64,000 bases of DNA from Turnera subulata. Taxonomy: Eukaryota > Streptophyta > Magnoliopsida > Malpighiales > Passifloraceae. The position numbers and the translations under genes were made by a program. The stretch spans positions 62,001 to 126,000 of the forward strand of contig JAKUCV010002034.1 in NCBI GenBank assembly GCA_028386065.3. The letters run 5' to 3'. Positions 10,750-21,819 of this stretch are shown here, in pieces (the first letter of the stretch is position 1; each line of letters opens with the position of its first letter). Below the pieces are notes generated by a model, which saw only the letters and a program-made list of their open reading frames with translations, was not told where the DNA came from and made no database searches.

Positions 10750-12045
10750 CTACATGCCAGAAAACACAACTCAGGATCTCACTAATATGCATATGGACTT
10801 GGGAGAGAAAGAGTTCTTTTCTTTTCTATTCCTTCTGTATAGCATCATAAGAAACTTTATATGGAGGTTAACAAGATAAATCAGTGACCTCTGTCAAAAA
10901 AAAAAAAAAGATAAATCGGTGACTATTGCAAACTTACCAAAATCCAATTCTAGCCAGATATAATCACCAAAACAGCCCGGGAAGATTATAAAAATCACCC
11001 ACTCATCCCATTATTCACTCTCTAATTGCACGAAAAGAATAATTAAAATCCCTAAATCTCTTTTTCTCATTAAAAAAAAAAAATCCCTAATTCCCCTTTA
11101 ATTTTCTTGCGCCAAATCGAAGACATAATGGAAGGTTGGAGTTCCAATCCAGGCCCTAACTTACTCTCAATGAAAAGAGGAGTGTGGCCACCAGAAGGGT
11201 GTGGCTGTTTTGGCTCTCGCGTTTGCTCTCTCTCTTTCAGGTCATTTTCCTGCAAGGTAAGCTCTCGTATTTGTACACTATTTTCTATAACCAATTATTT
11301 CCTAATTTATTTGATTGATTTAATCTTAACAAAAATACATATGACCTATAATTAGTTCACAACATATCGTTGAAATGAATACTTCATCTTTCTTAACTAC
11401 AATCTGATATCTCAAGCTGTAATGGAAAATATGGAATGAGAAAAAGTGGAAAAAGGAAAGGCATATGCAGGGTTTTGCCAAGAAAGAACCAAATATCTTT
11501 CCCATTGCCACACAATTTCCTAGCAATGAGATTACATTTTCACTTGGTTCTTAGCATAATCTGTCTCCACTTGTTTCTAATTCTTAAAAGTCAACGTAAA
11601 CAAAGAATTATGACAAACATGACTATGTTTACAAGTATGCATTTGGTGGATAAATCCACCGACAATAGCACTTAAATCGTCCTAATCTTGATTGTGACTG
11701 CAGCTGAAAAACTGCAGCAACCTAACATGGACCCAAAGCACTTCATGGCACAACTGTATATATGATACGGGCAAAGGAGTTAAGCCTCATTAATTGTTTG
11801 CAGGAAAGAGTCCTACAAAACGTGTCCTAATTACTTCCCTTTCCTTTTCGCAATATGCACAAATATCCAGAAACCAAATCATGGTCAAGAAATAACTGTG
11901 TGTGTGTAGGAGGAAGAAAGGACCTTTTGGTGTGTCCATATTCCTCTCATTCAGGCATAGTTTTCTGGTTATTGCCTAAGAAGAAAGTAGCTTTCCTGGT
12001 AATTTTCTTTACCCTTAGTTTACACAACGAAAAGCTAAACGGAAC
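10750..12045. other. Spacer upstream of CNL B
   Basis: No gene is seen. From about 10975 on, the sequence is paralogous to regions upstream of G (48950-50319), D (24240-25806) and partly E (30481-30845). It is AT-rich with several short poly-A/T runs. It defines the B-type promoter-distal region, distinct from that of A, C, F and H. Confidence 0.6.
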
Positions 12046-12287
12046 TATATAAATCCTCACCTGCCACCCCAGTCCCTGCAGAAAACACTCAACACAACCC
12101 AAAGGACATCTTGCTTTTTTTTTTTTTTTTTACTGCAGTAATCAAGCTTGAAGTTAATCTGTTGGTAAGAAATCTAAATCTCCTTGATCGATCATCCACT
12201 GGCATAAGTCTATCATTTGTTTGCTTTTTCTTGAACCTGTATTTCTCTAATTCTTACACACAAGGTTTTCTTTATTGAAACAGAGTC
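12046..12287 (+). promoter_or_regulatory. TATA box and 5' leader of CNL B, with 5' UTR intron
   Basis: TATATAAAT at 12046-12054 is the probable TATA box. The predicted GT-AG intron at 12165-12283 ends 4 nt before the ATG. A long T tract (about 12116-12131) lies in the leader. The paralogous promoter of G lacks this TATA box. Confidence 0.72.
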
Positions 12288-15200
12288 ATGGCCGGAACTC
12301 TTGTGGCAGGTGCTGCTCTCTCTGCCGGCTTTAATGTTTTGCTGGACAGGCTGGCTTCTCGTGAGGTTGTGAACTTCTTCCTAGGTGAACAAATCAGTCG
12401 TAGGCAGCTACAGAACTTCATAACAACAATGAACACTGTAAGCGGGGTGCTTGATGATGCTGACGAGAAGCAAATTACTTCTTCTCGTGTGAAGAAGTGG
12501 TTGGATGAGCTCAAAGATGTTGCCTATGAAGCTGAAGATTTCCTGGATGAGTTCCAAGAAGTCCCTGAGACCTGCTTGGATGAGGGAACCGGAAATGATA
12601 TCAAAACAAGATTCGAGGAGATTCATGATAGACTGGAGTTCTTGTTACGGCAGAAGGATGCATTTGGTCTAGTGGAGCGGGCTGGAGTGCGCCCATCATC
12701 ATCATCAGCCCAGAGGAGACTGCCAACCACTTCTGTAGTAGATGACTCTGGAATTTATGGCAGGAGTGGCGACAAGGAAGCCATAATGAGATTGGTGCTA
12801 TCAGAGGATGCAAACGCCAGACACCTTGAGGTGGTGCCCATCATTGGTATGGGCGGCGTTGGCAAAACCACACTTGCACAGCAGGTCTACAATGACAGTA
12901 GGGTGGAGCAACAGTTTGGCAAATTTAGAGTTTGGGTTTGTGTTTCAGAAGAGTTTGATGTGGTCAAGCTCACCAGGAACATTCTCAAGGAAATCGGTTT
13001 GTCTGATTGTGATTCCTTAACCCCCAACCAACTCCAGGTTAAGTTAAAGGAGGAAGTAAGAGGGCAAAAAGTTTTGCTCATTTTGGATGATGTTTGGAAC
13101 GAACACTATGAAAATTGGAATGTTTTACTAGCACCAATGAAGAACTCTGTTGCACCAGGTAGCAAGGTGGTTGTTACCACACGGAGCCAAAGTGTAGCAT
13201 CGGTGATGTCTACTGTTCCTAGTCACCATTTGAAAGAATTGAACGAAGATGATTGTTGGTCCTTGTTTGCAAGGCATGCCTTTGATGATTGCAGCCCCAG
13301 CTCATATCCAGACTTGGTAGAGATTGGAAGAAGAATATCCAAAAATTGTAAAGGCCTACCGTTGGCTTCAAAGACCATGGGAGGTTCACTCCGTTGCAAA
13401 AGGGAAGCTAAAGAGTGGGAGAAGATATTGGAGAGCAATATATGGGATTTGCCAAGTGACAACATTATCCCAGCTCTGAGACTAAGCTACCATTATCTTC
13501 CGCCGCATCTCAAGCAATGCTTCGCTTATTGTGCTATGTTCCCTAAGGACTTTGAATTTAAAAAGGAATACTTGGTCCGTTTGTGGATGGCAGAAGGGTT
13601 TATAATCCAACGTAATCAAAATGGTGGCATGGAAGAGATTGGTGCGGAGTACTTTGAAGATCTTGCATCCAGGTCATTCTTTCAAGAATTTGGAAGCTCT
13701 GCCAATTTCTTTGTAATGCATGACCTCATCCATGACTTGGCAAGATCTATATCGGGAGAGTTTTGCTTTAATGGCGTAGATGTCAATTTTAGTGGACTTA
13801 CAGAGAGGACTCGCCATTTGTATCTTACGAGAAATGGAGGTGCAGCTTTGGCAGATGTAAAAGTAGAGGTCTTGCGTTCCTTGATATCTTTGGAGCAAGG
13901 TGCAGATGAAGATGCGCTGAGGCATCTTGAAAACAGCATTTCAAGTCTCAGGCGGTTGAGAGTGCTGGATCTAAGAGGTTCTATTGGTGGCATATCAAAT
14001 CTGGTTGCAAGGTCCAAACATTTGAGGCTAATGGGACTTATAGGCTTCGACTCTTTGGAAAAGTTACCAACAAATGTGACGACTCTTCGCAAGTTGCAAA
14101 CATTGGTGGTGGAAGATAGTTGGAAACTTACTACACTACCTGACTCAATAGGCAATTTGAAGCACCTGAGGCATTTGAGCCTTAAGAAAACATCACTCAG
14201 AGTGTTACCGGATTCAATAGGAAAGTTGAAGGATTTGAGGCATCTAGATCTCGAAGATACTAAGATTGAACGGCTTCCCGAATCTATATGTGGTATGTAC
14301 TATTTGGACACTTTAATCTTAAAATTGTGCCATCAACTTGTGGAGCTTCCAGAGAAGATGATGGATTTAATTAACTTGTGTCATCTTGATAATGGGTTCA
14401 CTGGTTTGGAATATATGCCAGTACATATGGGTAAATTGATCAAGCTCCAAACGCTAACAACATTCGTTATGGGCAAAGAGCGAGGGTCTAACATTCGGGA
14501 GGTAGGGGAGCTTCGAAATTTGCAAGGAAAATTAGATCTCCGAAATCTTGAGAATGTTGTGGATGAACAAGATGCCTTGGGAGCTAATTTAGAAGAGAAG
14601 AAAGGACTGAAGGAATTGTCCTTTTATTGGGAGGAGGGAAATGATGCCTTGGGAGCTACCTCTGGTATCCACGACAGAGGGGTACTCCAGCACTTGCAGC
14701 CTCATGTGGATGTGACAATCATTGAGATTTGGGGATATAGGGGTACAAGTTTCCCAGATTGGGTTGGAGACTCTTCTTATTCCAACATCATTAGATTGAA
14801 ACTCTGGGGATGTAAAAACTGCACCCGTTTGCCACCACTTGGACAGTTGCCATCTCTAGAAGAACTCTTGATACTTAGGTTTGAGTCTGTAGAGTCGGTG
14901 GGGGCCGAGTTTTTCTATGGGAGTCGCAGCATTCCCATCCAACCATTTAGATCCCTCCAAAAATTGACATTTACAGGAATGCCACAATGGAAGGAATGGA
15001 TTTGTGATGATGATGCTGGCAACAGAATAGCCTTCCCACTTCTAAAGACCGTATCTATAGAGGAATGCCCGAAACTGAGGGTGATCAATTTTCACATTTC
15101 GCTCCCATCCCTTCACTCCCTGTCTCTAATTCATTGTTCAGAATTGCAATCGGTGGGTTTTATAGAAGAAGAAGTAGAAGGGAGTTTTCCGTCCACGTTA

Positions 15201-15605
15201 CAAGATCTTGAGATTGATGGTTGCGACAAGTTCATGAATTGGGGTTTGCATAAACTCCCTTCTCTTTCAGTCTTGGAGTTAAGAGATAACCAAGATATGG
15301 AATCCTTCCCCGGCGACATATTGTTGCCTTCTAGTCTTATCCAAATTCGCATCAACAGTCTTGGGAATATAAAATCATTGGATTACGAGGGCCTTCGACA
15401 CCTTACTTGCCTTCAAACATTGGAAATCTGGATTTGCCCGAAGCTTGAAAGAATACCAGAAGAGGGATTGCCCTCTACCCTTTCCCGTTTAGAAATTGAT
15501 TGCTGTCCTCTGCTGGAGAAAAGATGTGAGAGGGAGAAAGGGGAAGATTGGCCCAAGATTTCTCACATCCCCTCCATAATTATCAACTTCAACAAAATCA
15601 GCTAA
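12288..15605 (+). CDS. CNL B: CC-NB-ARC-LRR disease resistance protein, 1105 aa
   Basis: Single-exon CNL of the second subfamily in the cluster (MAGTLVAGAALSAGFNVLLD). Its coiled-coil region is about 19 residues shorter than in A, C or F, so the P-loop GMGGVGKTT starts at residue 187 (Lys193). Kinase-2 LLILDDVW has its Asp pair at 267-268, GLPL starts at 356 and MHD is at 477-479. The LRR region runs from about 505 to the end. All core NB-ARC motifs are intact and there is no frame break. It is the close paralogue of G, from which it differs by few substitutions plus 69 LRR codons that G lacks. The probable role is effector-triggered immunity in the cytosol or at membranes. Expression may differ from G, because B keeps its TATA box but has lost the acceptor of the first 3' UTR intron. 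Confidence 0.95.
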   Translation: MAGTLVAGAALSAGFNVLLDRLASREVVNFFLGEQISRRQLQNFITTMNTVSGVLDDADEKQITSSRVKKWLDELKDVAYEAEDFLDEFQEVPETCLDEGTGNDIKTRFEEIHDRLEFLLRQKDAFGLVERAGVRPSSSSAQRRLPTTSVVDDSGIYGRSGDKEAIMRLVLSEDANARHLEVVPIIGMGGVGKTTLAQQVYNDSRVEQQFGKFRVWVCVSEEFDVVKLTRNILKEIGLSDCDSLTPNQLQVKLKEEVRGQKVLLILDDVWNEHYENWNVLLAPMKNSVAPGSKVVVTTRSQSVASVMSTVPSHHLKELNEDDCWSLFARHAFDDCSPSSYPDLVEIGRRISKNCKGLPLASKTMGGSLRCKREAKEWEKILESNIWDLPSDNIIPALRLSYHYLPPHLKQCFAYCAMFPKDFEFKKEYLVRLWMAEGFIIQRNQNGGMEEIGAEYFEDLASRSFFQEFGSSANFFVMHDLIHDLARSISGEFCFNGVDVNFSGLTERTRHLYLTRNGGAALADVKVEVLRSLISLEQGADEDALRHLENSISSLRRLRVLDLRGSIGGISNLVARSKHLRLMGLIGFDSLEKLPTNVTTLRKLQTLVVEDSWKLTTLPDSIGNLKHLRHLSLKKTSLRVLPDSIGKLKDLRHLDLEDTKIERLPESICGMYYLDTLILKLCHQLVELPEKMMDLINLCHLDNGFTGLEYMPVHMGKLIKLQTLTTFVMGKERGSNIREVGELRNLQGKLDLRNLENVVDEQDALGANLEEKKGLKELSFYWEEGNDALGATSGIHDRGVLQHLQPHVDVTIIEIWGYRGTSFPDWVGDSSYSNIIRLKLWGCKNCTRLPPLGQLPSLEELLILRFESVESVGAEFFYGSRSIPIQPFRSLQKLTFTGMPQWKEWICDDDAGNRIAFPLLKTVSIEECPKLRVINFHISLPSLHSLSLIHCSELQSVGFIEEEVEGSFPSTLQDLEIDGCDKFMNWGLHKLPSLSVLELRDNQDMESFPGDILLPSSLIQIRINSLGNIKSLDYEGLRHLTCLQTLEIWICPKLERIPEEGLPSTLSRLEIDCCPLLEKRCEREKGEDWPKISHIPSIIINFNKIS

Positions 15606-16576
15606 AGCAGCAGAGGAGCAATCTAAAAATCTCTCATTTTCTTACTTTACCAAGCAGCAAGGTATGCGGTATATCAATCACAAATTTTCCCTTCCCTCTC
15701 CTTAATTTGCAAAACTCTTTTGTATTCTTATGTCTTTGTCTCATCTTTATCTTGCATTATAATAAAACTGGCAATCAAAAGTTGCTGAGAATGTAGATTG
15801 GTTTGCCAACTCCAATTGTCAATGAGCCGGAGATTCTTAATGCTGGATATAAAACTGGCAATCAATTAAGGTACTACTACTATAAGATTAAGGAGGGTTG
15901 TTGCTCCTTCTCTTCTATGTGTTCCGTAAACTGTAAACTGTTGTTGTACGTACTTAGCTATGCATGAAGATGGATGTCAAAGTATCTCCTCACTCCAAGC
16001 GGCGGCCGAAGCAGAGTCAGGACAAATGGAGGAGGAGGAGGAGGAGGAAAGGTGCGGTGTTGCTGTGGCAGAGGGGTATTTTCATTCTTCAAGCTGAATC
16101 TTTCCATTTACTTAGGAAAACAGATACTGGCAGGCAGTTTGATGGAATTCTATTGGCAGCATATCTTTCTCAAGTGTATATTACACCTCAATTGCACAAT
16201 GATGAGATCTCACACACTAACTTTTCTAGTGTGGGGTTTCTGTTTCTGTGATTCTTAATAAGTTCTTTCTCCTTAATTTCCCTCCCTTATGTGTCATGAT
16301 CAATCTTTATGCTGCTCGTTTTCATAAATAAATGCTTAAGGCTTCTCCTGAACCTTTCTAAGTTTATGTACGAATCAAATCCTGATGATGTGAATGGAGC
16401 ATATATGCAGAGTTTGTAAGGTGCCCCATCCGAAAAGCCCTCTGCTCCCATAATTTAACATTGTAAGATATCAAAAAATGCAGCATATCCTCCAAAATAA
16501 GCAACTGGGAAGTATCTCTACCAGAAACATTCCTTCTGCTAAGGCTAATCGGATAGCGGAAAACAGGAAAAGAAAG
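15606..16576 (+). other. 3' UTR of CNL B and spacer; first intron acceptor mutated
   Basis: The intron donor AAG/GTATGC is kept at 15662, but the acceptor reads TTGCAT instead of TTGCAG (change at 15757), unlike every other copy examined. The GGA-repeat exon follows (about 15967-16080), then the start of the old SINE (near 16380), truncated, joined to thioredoxin 3' UTR sequence at about 16428. Confidence 0.6.
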
Positions 16577-16892
16577 ATGAGCTCGAAAATGGCAGCAGTC
16601 TTCTTAAGAAAGAAAAATGTAGGAGTGGCCTTAATTTCCCAGGAGGTACTTGAGTTTCTGCATGCCAGAAAGCATACCTCAGAGAATCTCACTAATATGC
16701 ATTTGGACTTTGGAGAGGAAGAGTTCTTTTCTTTCCTTTTCCTTTTCTATATAGAATCATAATAAACTTTATATGGAAGTTAACAAGATAAATCAGTGAC
16801 TATCGCAGACTTACCGGAAGCTTATCCGCATCCATGACTTGGCAAGATCTATATCAAGAAATATCATGGAGGAATATTTATCAGCAAGGTCA
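16577..16892 (-). pseudogene. Scrambled thioredoxin fragment, after CNL B
   Basis: 16577-16660 matches thioredoxin exon 4 on the minus strand but lacks its middle (the [11 protein letters not shown] part) and has an inserted base at the acceptor side. 16860-16892 matches part of exon 3 (the LADKYSSMI region). Between them, at 16835-16859, sits a short piece of CNL coding sequence. Nothing here can be translated as a thioredoxin. Confidence 0.75.
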
Positions 16893-18213
16893 CTTTTTTT
16901 TTTTTTTTTTCATACATAACATCGGAATCCCCAACCTCCAAACCGCCCCCAACCCTATCAGGAACATTATTTTTTAGAACAAAAAAAGAACATTTTAGAA
17001 CAACAACAACAGGAGCAATATCGGACAGCCTGCAACAAACAACATCAACATCAACATCGGATCTATATTATTTTTGCTTGTTTCTGTTGAAGACACAATC
17101 CTGTTATTTGAGGTCTGAAGTCCAAGTGTTCGATAAAATGTCTATATGAGTTCTTTATGTGCATGAAAAAAGAAATATGATAAGTTTAATAGCAAGAGGA
17201 GAACAAGTCTAGAGCATATAGGACTGTCCTTTTTTTTTGTATTTGGTTAAGCAAAGTGGAGGAGTCTTGGAGTGGTTAGAAATCTTAGAGCTTTCAAGAG
17301 TCTTTGACAAAGTTAGAGTTCTTTTTGTGGCTAACATCTTATCAACAACATGTTCATGTGGATGAACACAAAAGCAGCTGTGATCTTTTGTGTTTAAAAT
17401 CTCTGCTGGTGTAATGCATTTTGTGAGAATGAATGAATGAGTGAAAGCACTTCTTCTCTAGAGATCGAGAGTATTGTGATTAGTTGTTGATGCATTGTTC
17501 TCTTCCGGTGCTCTATTCATTGGTTAAAATCATGCAAAATCCTGTTGTTCATTGCCTCTTCTCTATTCTTCAGTTCCAAATATTAATCTGACCTCTTGCT
17601 CTGCAAAAGTGGGGGAATAAAAGGCACATGACCTGCTTTACTTTCAACCATGGAAAGTAAGGGAATCATCAATGTCTTAGACAAAAGGTTTTCCGGGAAG
17701 CATCAACAATTCTCCTCTTTTAAGCCAAGTTGCATTGCTTTTTCAAGGATAATTATTCCAAACCCTGGAGAATCTGATTATATATGCCGCAGATTTTAAG
17801 GAAAAGTTGATATCCAATTCCTAATATCCAATTTTTTTAATATATTTTCTATATATATAAAGAAAATTTTATACCAATATTTTTAGACCACCAAGTTATC
17901 CAGACATAACTCAAAATATATGATTATAATTACAGATAAACTTTCCACACAATCTTCAGCATGTAGTATATTCTTCGCGTGTGTTGTTTCATTCATATTT
18001 ATTCTTGGATACAATTAAGCACTGATAAGGTTCTGAGCTGAGAATTCAAGTATACATATTATCCCTTACTTGTTGTTTCGTTCATTCCTCGCGTGTGATG
18101 TTTGTAAACCAGAAAGATAATTCACTGTGCAAGATGCTTTATTGCCTTTTGGTCCACTTTTCAGGTAATTTACCCTTCAGCTTACCAATGAATGCTCAGA
18201 TGGGTTCCCCAAC
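16893..18213. other. Spacer upstream of CNL C
   Basis: No gene is seen. A long T tract near 16893-16910 is followed by sequence paralogous to 4210-5250 and very close to 54650-55806 upstream of H. It contains the AT-rich stretch near 17830-17900 typical of all A-type upstream regions. Confidence 0.6.
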
Positions 18214-18453
18214 TATATATATAAACCCTCATAACCAACCCCGAGTTGTGCCTGTTAAACACAAAACACAACCCAGAAAAACTTTGCCTTCATACACTAG
18301 CAGTAATCAAGCTAAAACCTCATCCTTTGGTAAGAATTTACTTAAATTTTCAGTTATCATGCACTAGCAGAATTCTATTATTTGTTTCCTTTTTTCTTGA
18401 ACCTTTACTTCCCTAGTTCTTACACAGATGGTTTTCCTTCTTGAAACAGAGTC
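18214..18453 (+). promoter_or_regulatory. TATA box and 5' leader of CNL C, with 5' UTR intron
   Basis: TATATATATAAA at 18214-18225 is the likely TATA box. A GT-AG intron is predicted at 18330-18449, 4 nt before the ATG. As in A, the retained intron would carry an out-of-frame ATG (18428). Confidence 0.72.
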
Positions 18454-21400
18454 ATGGCTGGAGCTATGGTGGGAAGTGCTGCTCTGTCCGCCCTCTTTAA
18501 TGTTTTGCTGGAAAGGCTGGCTTCTCGTGAGGTTGTGGACTTCTTCCGCGGTGGACAAATCAGTCGTAGGCTGCTGCAGAACTTAGAAACAACCTTGAAC
18601 ACTGTCAGTGCAGTGCTTGATGATGCAGAGGAGAAGCAGATTACTTCACCTTTTGTGAAGAAATGGTTGGATGATCTCAAAGATGTTGCCTACGAAGCTG
18701 ATGATTTCCTGGACGAGATTGCTTACAAGTTGGAGGTCAAACAAGTACCTAAGTGCTGCTCTGATCAGGTGCGAAACTTACTCATCTCTTCTATTAATCC
18801 ATGTAGAAATGGAGTGGGAAATCATATGAAAGCAAGATTGGAAGAGATCCTTGGGAGACTAGATCTCTGGCTTCAACAGAAAGATAAACTTGGTCTAGTG
18901 GAGCGAGCTGAAGTGGGAGTATCATCAACATCTTTGCAGAGAAGGCCAACTACTTCTCTAGTAGATGACTCTGGAATTTATGGCAGGATCAGCGACAAGG
19001 AAGCCATAATGAGATCAGTGCTATCAGAAGATGCAAACTCCAGACAGCTTGGGGTGGTGCCCATCACAGGTATGGGTGGGGTTGGAAAAACCACACTTGC
19101 ACAGCAAGTCTTCAATGACAATAGGGTGAAGCAGCAATTTGGCAAATTTAGAGCACGGGTTTGTGTCTCGGAAGAGTCTGACGTACACAAACTTACCAGG
19201 AACATTCTTACGGAATTTGAAGTGAAAGATTGTGATTCCTTAACTCCCAACAAACTTCAGGTTAAGCTAGAGGAGGAAGTAAGAGGGAAGAAGATTTTGC
19301 TTGTTTTAGATGATGTTTGGAATTACAAATTTGATTGGTGGGAGTCCTTACCAGCGCCACTGAAGAAGTCTGTTGCACTAGGCAGTAAGGTGGTTGCTAC
19401 CACACGGGAGCAAAGTGTAGCGTCCGTGATGTCTACTGTTCCAAGTCACCAATTACAACAATTGAATGAGGATGATTGTTGGTTGTTGTTTGCAAAGCAT
19501 GCCTTTGATGATTGCAGTCCCAATTCATGTCCAGACTTGGTAGAGATTGGAAGAAGAATATCTAGAAAGTGCAAAGGTCTACCGTTGGCTGCAAAATCTA
19601 TGGCAGGTTTACTCCATTCTGAAAGGGATGCTAAAAAGTGGGAGAAGATATTGAGGAGCAATATATGGGATTTGCAGAATGACAACATTATTCCAGCTCT
19701 TAGACTGAGCTACCATTATCTTCAGCCGCATCTCAAGCAATGCTTTGCTTATTGTGCTCTATTCCCCAAGGATTATAAATTTAGAAAGGAATACTTGATC
19801 CTTTTGTGGATGGCAGAAGGATTTATAATCCAACAATCTAGTCAAGGTAGTGACATGGAAGAGATTGGTGAGGAATACTTGGAAGATCTTGCATCAAGGT
19901 CGTTCTTTCAAAAATTTGGAGGATCTGAAGATCCTGATTGCTTTGTAATGCATGACCTCATCCATGACTTGGCAAGATCTATATCAAGAGAGTTTTGCTT
20001 TAATGGCGAAGATGTCAATTTAGGTGGACTTACAGGAAGGACTCGCCATTTGTATCTTACAAGAAATGGAGGTGCAACTTTTGCAGATGTGAAAGTAGAG
20101 GTGTTGCGTTCCTTGATATGTTCGGAGGAAGGTGTACATGAAGATGCGTTGAGGCATCTTGAAAACAATGTTTCAAGTCTGCGGCGGTTGAGAGTGCTGG
20201 ATCTAAGGGGTTCTTTTGGTGGCATATCAAATTTGGTTGCAACTTCCAAACATTTGAGGCTGATGGGACTTAGAGGCAACTCTTTGAAAAAGCTACCAAA
20301 AAATGTGACTACTCTTTGCAAGTTGAAGACATTGGTGGTGGAAAATTGTTGGGGACTTACTAGATTATCTAATTCAATAGGCAATTTGAAGCATCTGAGA
20401 CATTTGAGCCTTAAGAAAACGTCATTGAGACAGTTGCCGGATTCAATAGGAAAGTTGAAGGATTTGAGGCATCTACATCTTGGATATACTCAAATTGAAC
20501 GGCTTCCTGGATCTATATGTGGTCTGTACTATTTGCAGACTTTAAACTTAGGGTGGTGCAGTAATCTTGTGGAGCTTCCAGACAAGATGATGGATTTAAT
20601 CAACTTGTGTCATCTTGATATTGAGATGATTCCTCTTTTGGAATATATGCCAGTAGATATGGGTAAATTGATCAAGCTCCAAACACTAACAGCATTCTTT
20701 GTGGGGGAAGGGCGAGGGTCTAACATTCGGGAGTTAGGGGAGCTCCAAAATTTGCAAGGAAGGTTAGATCTCATAAAACTCGAGAATGTTGTGGATGAAC
20801 AAGATGCCTTGGGAGCTAATTTAAAAGAGAAGAAGGGACTGACGGAATTGGACTTTCGTTGGGAGGAGGAAAATGATGCTAACTCTGGTACCCTTGACAG
20901 AAGCGTACTCCAGCACTTGCAGCCTCACGTGGATGTGAGATCCCTGGAGATTGGGGGATTTAGGGGTACAAGTTTCCCAGATTGGGTTGGAGATTCTTCT
21001 TATTCCAAAATCGTGATTTTGGGACTCGGGGGATGTAGATACTGCACCCGTTTGCCACCACTTGGGCAGTTGCCATCTCTACAAGAACTCCGGATAGAAT
21101 GGTTGGAGTCTGTAGTGTCGGTGGGGTCCAATTTTTTCTATGGGACTCGCAGCAATTCTATCCAACCATTTAGATCCCTCAAAAAATTGGGATTTTCAGA
21201 AATGCCACAATGGAAGGAATGGATTTGTGGTGATGATGACGATGATGCAGATGATAGCAACAGAATAACCTTCCCTCTTCTAAAGACTCTATCTATTGAA
21301 AATTGTCCGAAACTGAGGGAGATCAATTTTCACATTTCGCTCCCATCCGTTCACTCACTGTCTCTAATTCATTGTTCAGAATTGGAATCGGTGGGTTTTA

Positions 21401-21819
21401 TTGAAGAAGATGGGAGTTTGCCCTGTACGGTACAAGAACTTGAGATTGATGTTGCCGAGGTCATGCGTTGGGGTTTGCATAAACTCCCTTCCCTTTCAAC
21501 CTTGAAATTAGGAGATGATCAAGATATGGAATCCTTCCCCGCCAACATACTGTTGCCTTCCAGTCTTATCAGCATTCGCATCTCCAGTCTTGGGAATATA
21601 AAATCATTGGATTACGAGGGGCTTCAACAGCTTACTTGTCTTCAAATATTGGAAATCCGGGATTGCCCCAAGCTTGAAAGAATACCAGAAGAAGGATTGC
21701 CCTCTTCCCTTTCCCGTTTATCAATTCTCCGTTGTCCTCTGCTGGAGAAAAGGTGTGAGAGGGAGGGAGGGGAAGATTGGCCCAAGATTTCTCACATCCC
21801 TGAAATACTTATTTTTTGA
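18454..21819 (+). CDS. CNL C: CC-NB-ARC-LRR disease resistance protein, 1121 aa
   Basis: A-type CNL in a single exon. Its coiled coil (1 to about 130) includes AYEADDFLDEIA. The P-loop GMGGVGKTT starts at 206 (Lys212), the kinase-2 Asp pair is at 286-287, GLPL and RNBS-D are present, and MHD is at 499-501. The LRRs run from about 525 to 1115 and end LEKRCEREGGEDWPKISHIP. Oddities: in RNBS-A the Trp found in the paralogues (AWVCVSE) is Arg (ARVCVSE), a TGG to CGG change, and the kinase-2 flank reads NYKFDWW rather than NDKYDWW. The C-terminus is slightly shorter than in B and lacks the NKIS ending. H is its positional partner in the F-G-H block. The frame is complete; function is inferred from the family. 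Confidence 0.95.
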   Translation: MAGAMVGSAALSALFNVLLERLASREVVDFFRGGQISRRLLQNLETTLNTVSAVLDDAEEKQITSPFVKKWLDDLKDVAYEADDFLDEIAYKLEVKQVPKCCSDQVRNLLISSINPCRNGVGNHMKARLEEILGRLDLWLQQKDKLGLVERAEVGVSSTSLQRRPTTSLVDDSGIYGRISDKEAIMRSVLSEDANSRQLGVVPITGMGGVGKTTLAQQVFNDNRVKQQFGKFRARVCVSEESDVHKLTRNILTEFEVKDCDSLTPNKLQVKLEEEVRGKKILLVLDDVWNYKFDWWESLPAPLKKSVALGSKVVATTREQSVASVMSTVPSHQLQQLNEDDCWLLFAKHAFDDCSPNSCPDLVEIGRRISRKCKGLPLAAKSMAGLLHSERDAKKWEKILRSNIWDLQNDNIIPALRLSYHYLQPHLKQCFAYCALFPKDYKFRKEYLILLWMAEGFIIQQSSQGSDMEEIGEEYLEDLASRSFFQKFGGSEDPDCFVMHDLIHDLARSISREFCFNGEDVNLGGLTGRTRHLYLTRNGGATFADVKVEVLRSLICSEEGVHEDALRHLENNVSSLRRLRVLDLRGSFGGISNLVATSKHLRLMGLRGNSLKKLPKNVTTLCKLKTLVVENCWGLTRLSNSIGNLKHLRHLSLKKTSLRQLPDSIGKLKDLRHLHLGYTQIERLPGSICGLYYLQTLNLGWCSNLVELPDKMMDLINLCHLDIEMIPLLEYMPVDMGKLIKLQTLTAFFVGEGRGSNIRELGELQNLQGRLDLIKLENVVDEQDALGANLKEKKGLTELDFRWEEENDANSGTLDRSVLQHLQPHVDVRSLEIGGFRGTSFPDWVGDSSYSKIVILGLGGCRYCTRLPPLGQLPSLQELRIEWLESVVSVGSNFFYGTRSNSIQPFRSLKKLGFSEMPQWKEWICGDDDDDADDSNRITFPLLKTLSIENCPKLREINFHISLPSVHSLSLIHCSELESVGFIEEDGSLPCTVQELEIDVAEVMRWGLHKLPSLSTLKLGDDQDMESFPANILLPSSLISIRISSLGNIKSLDYEGLQQLTCLQILEIRDCPKLERIPEEGLPSSLSRLSILRCPLLEKRCEREGGEDWPKISHIPEILIF

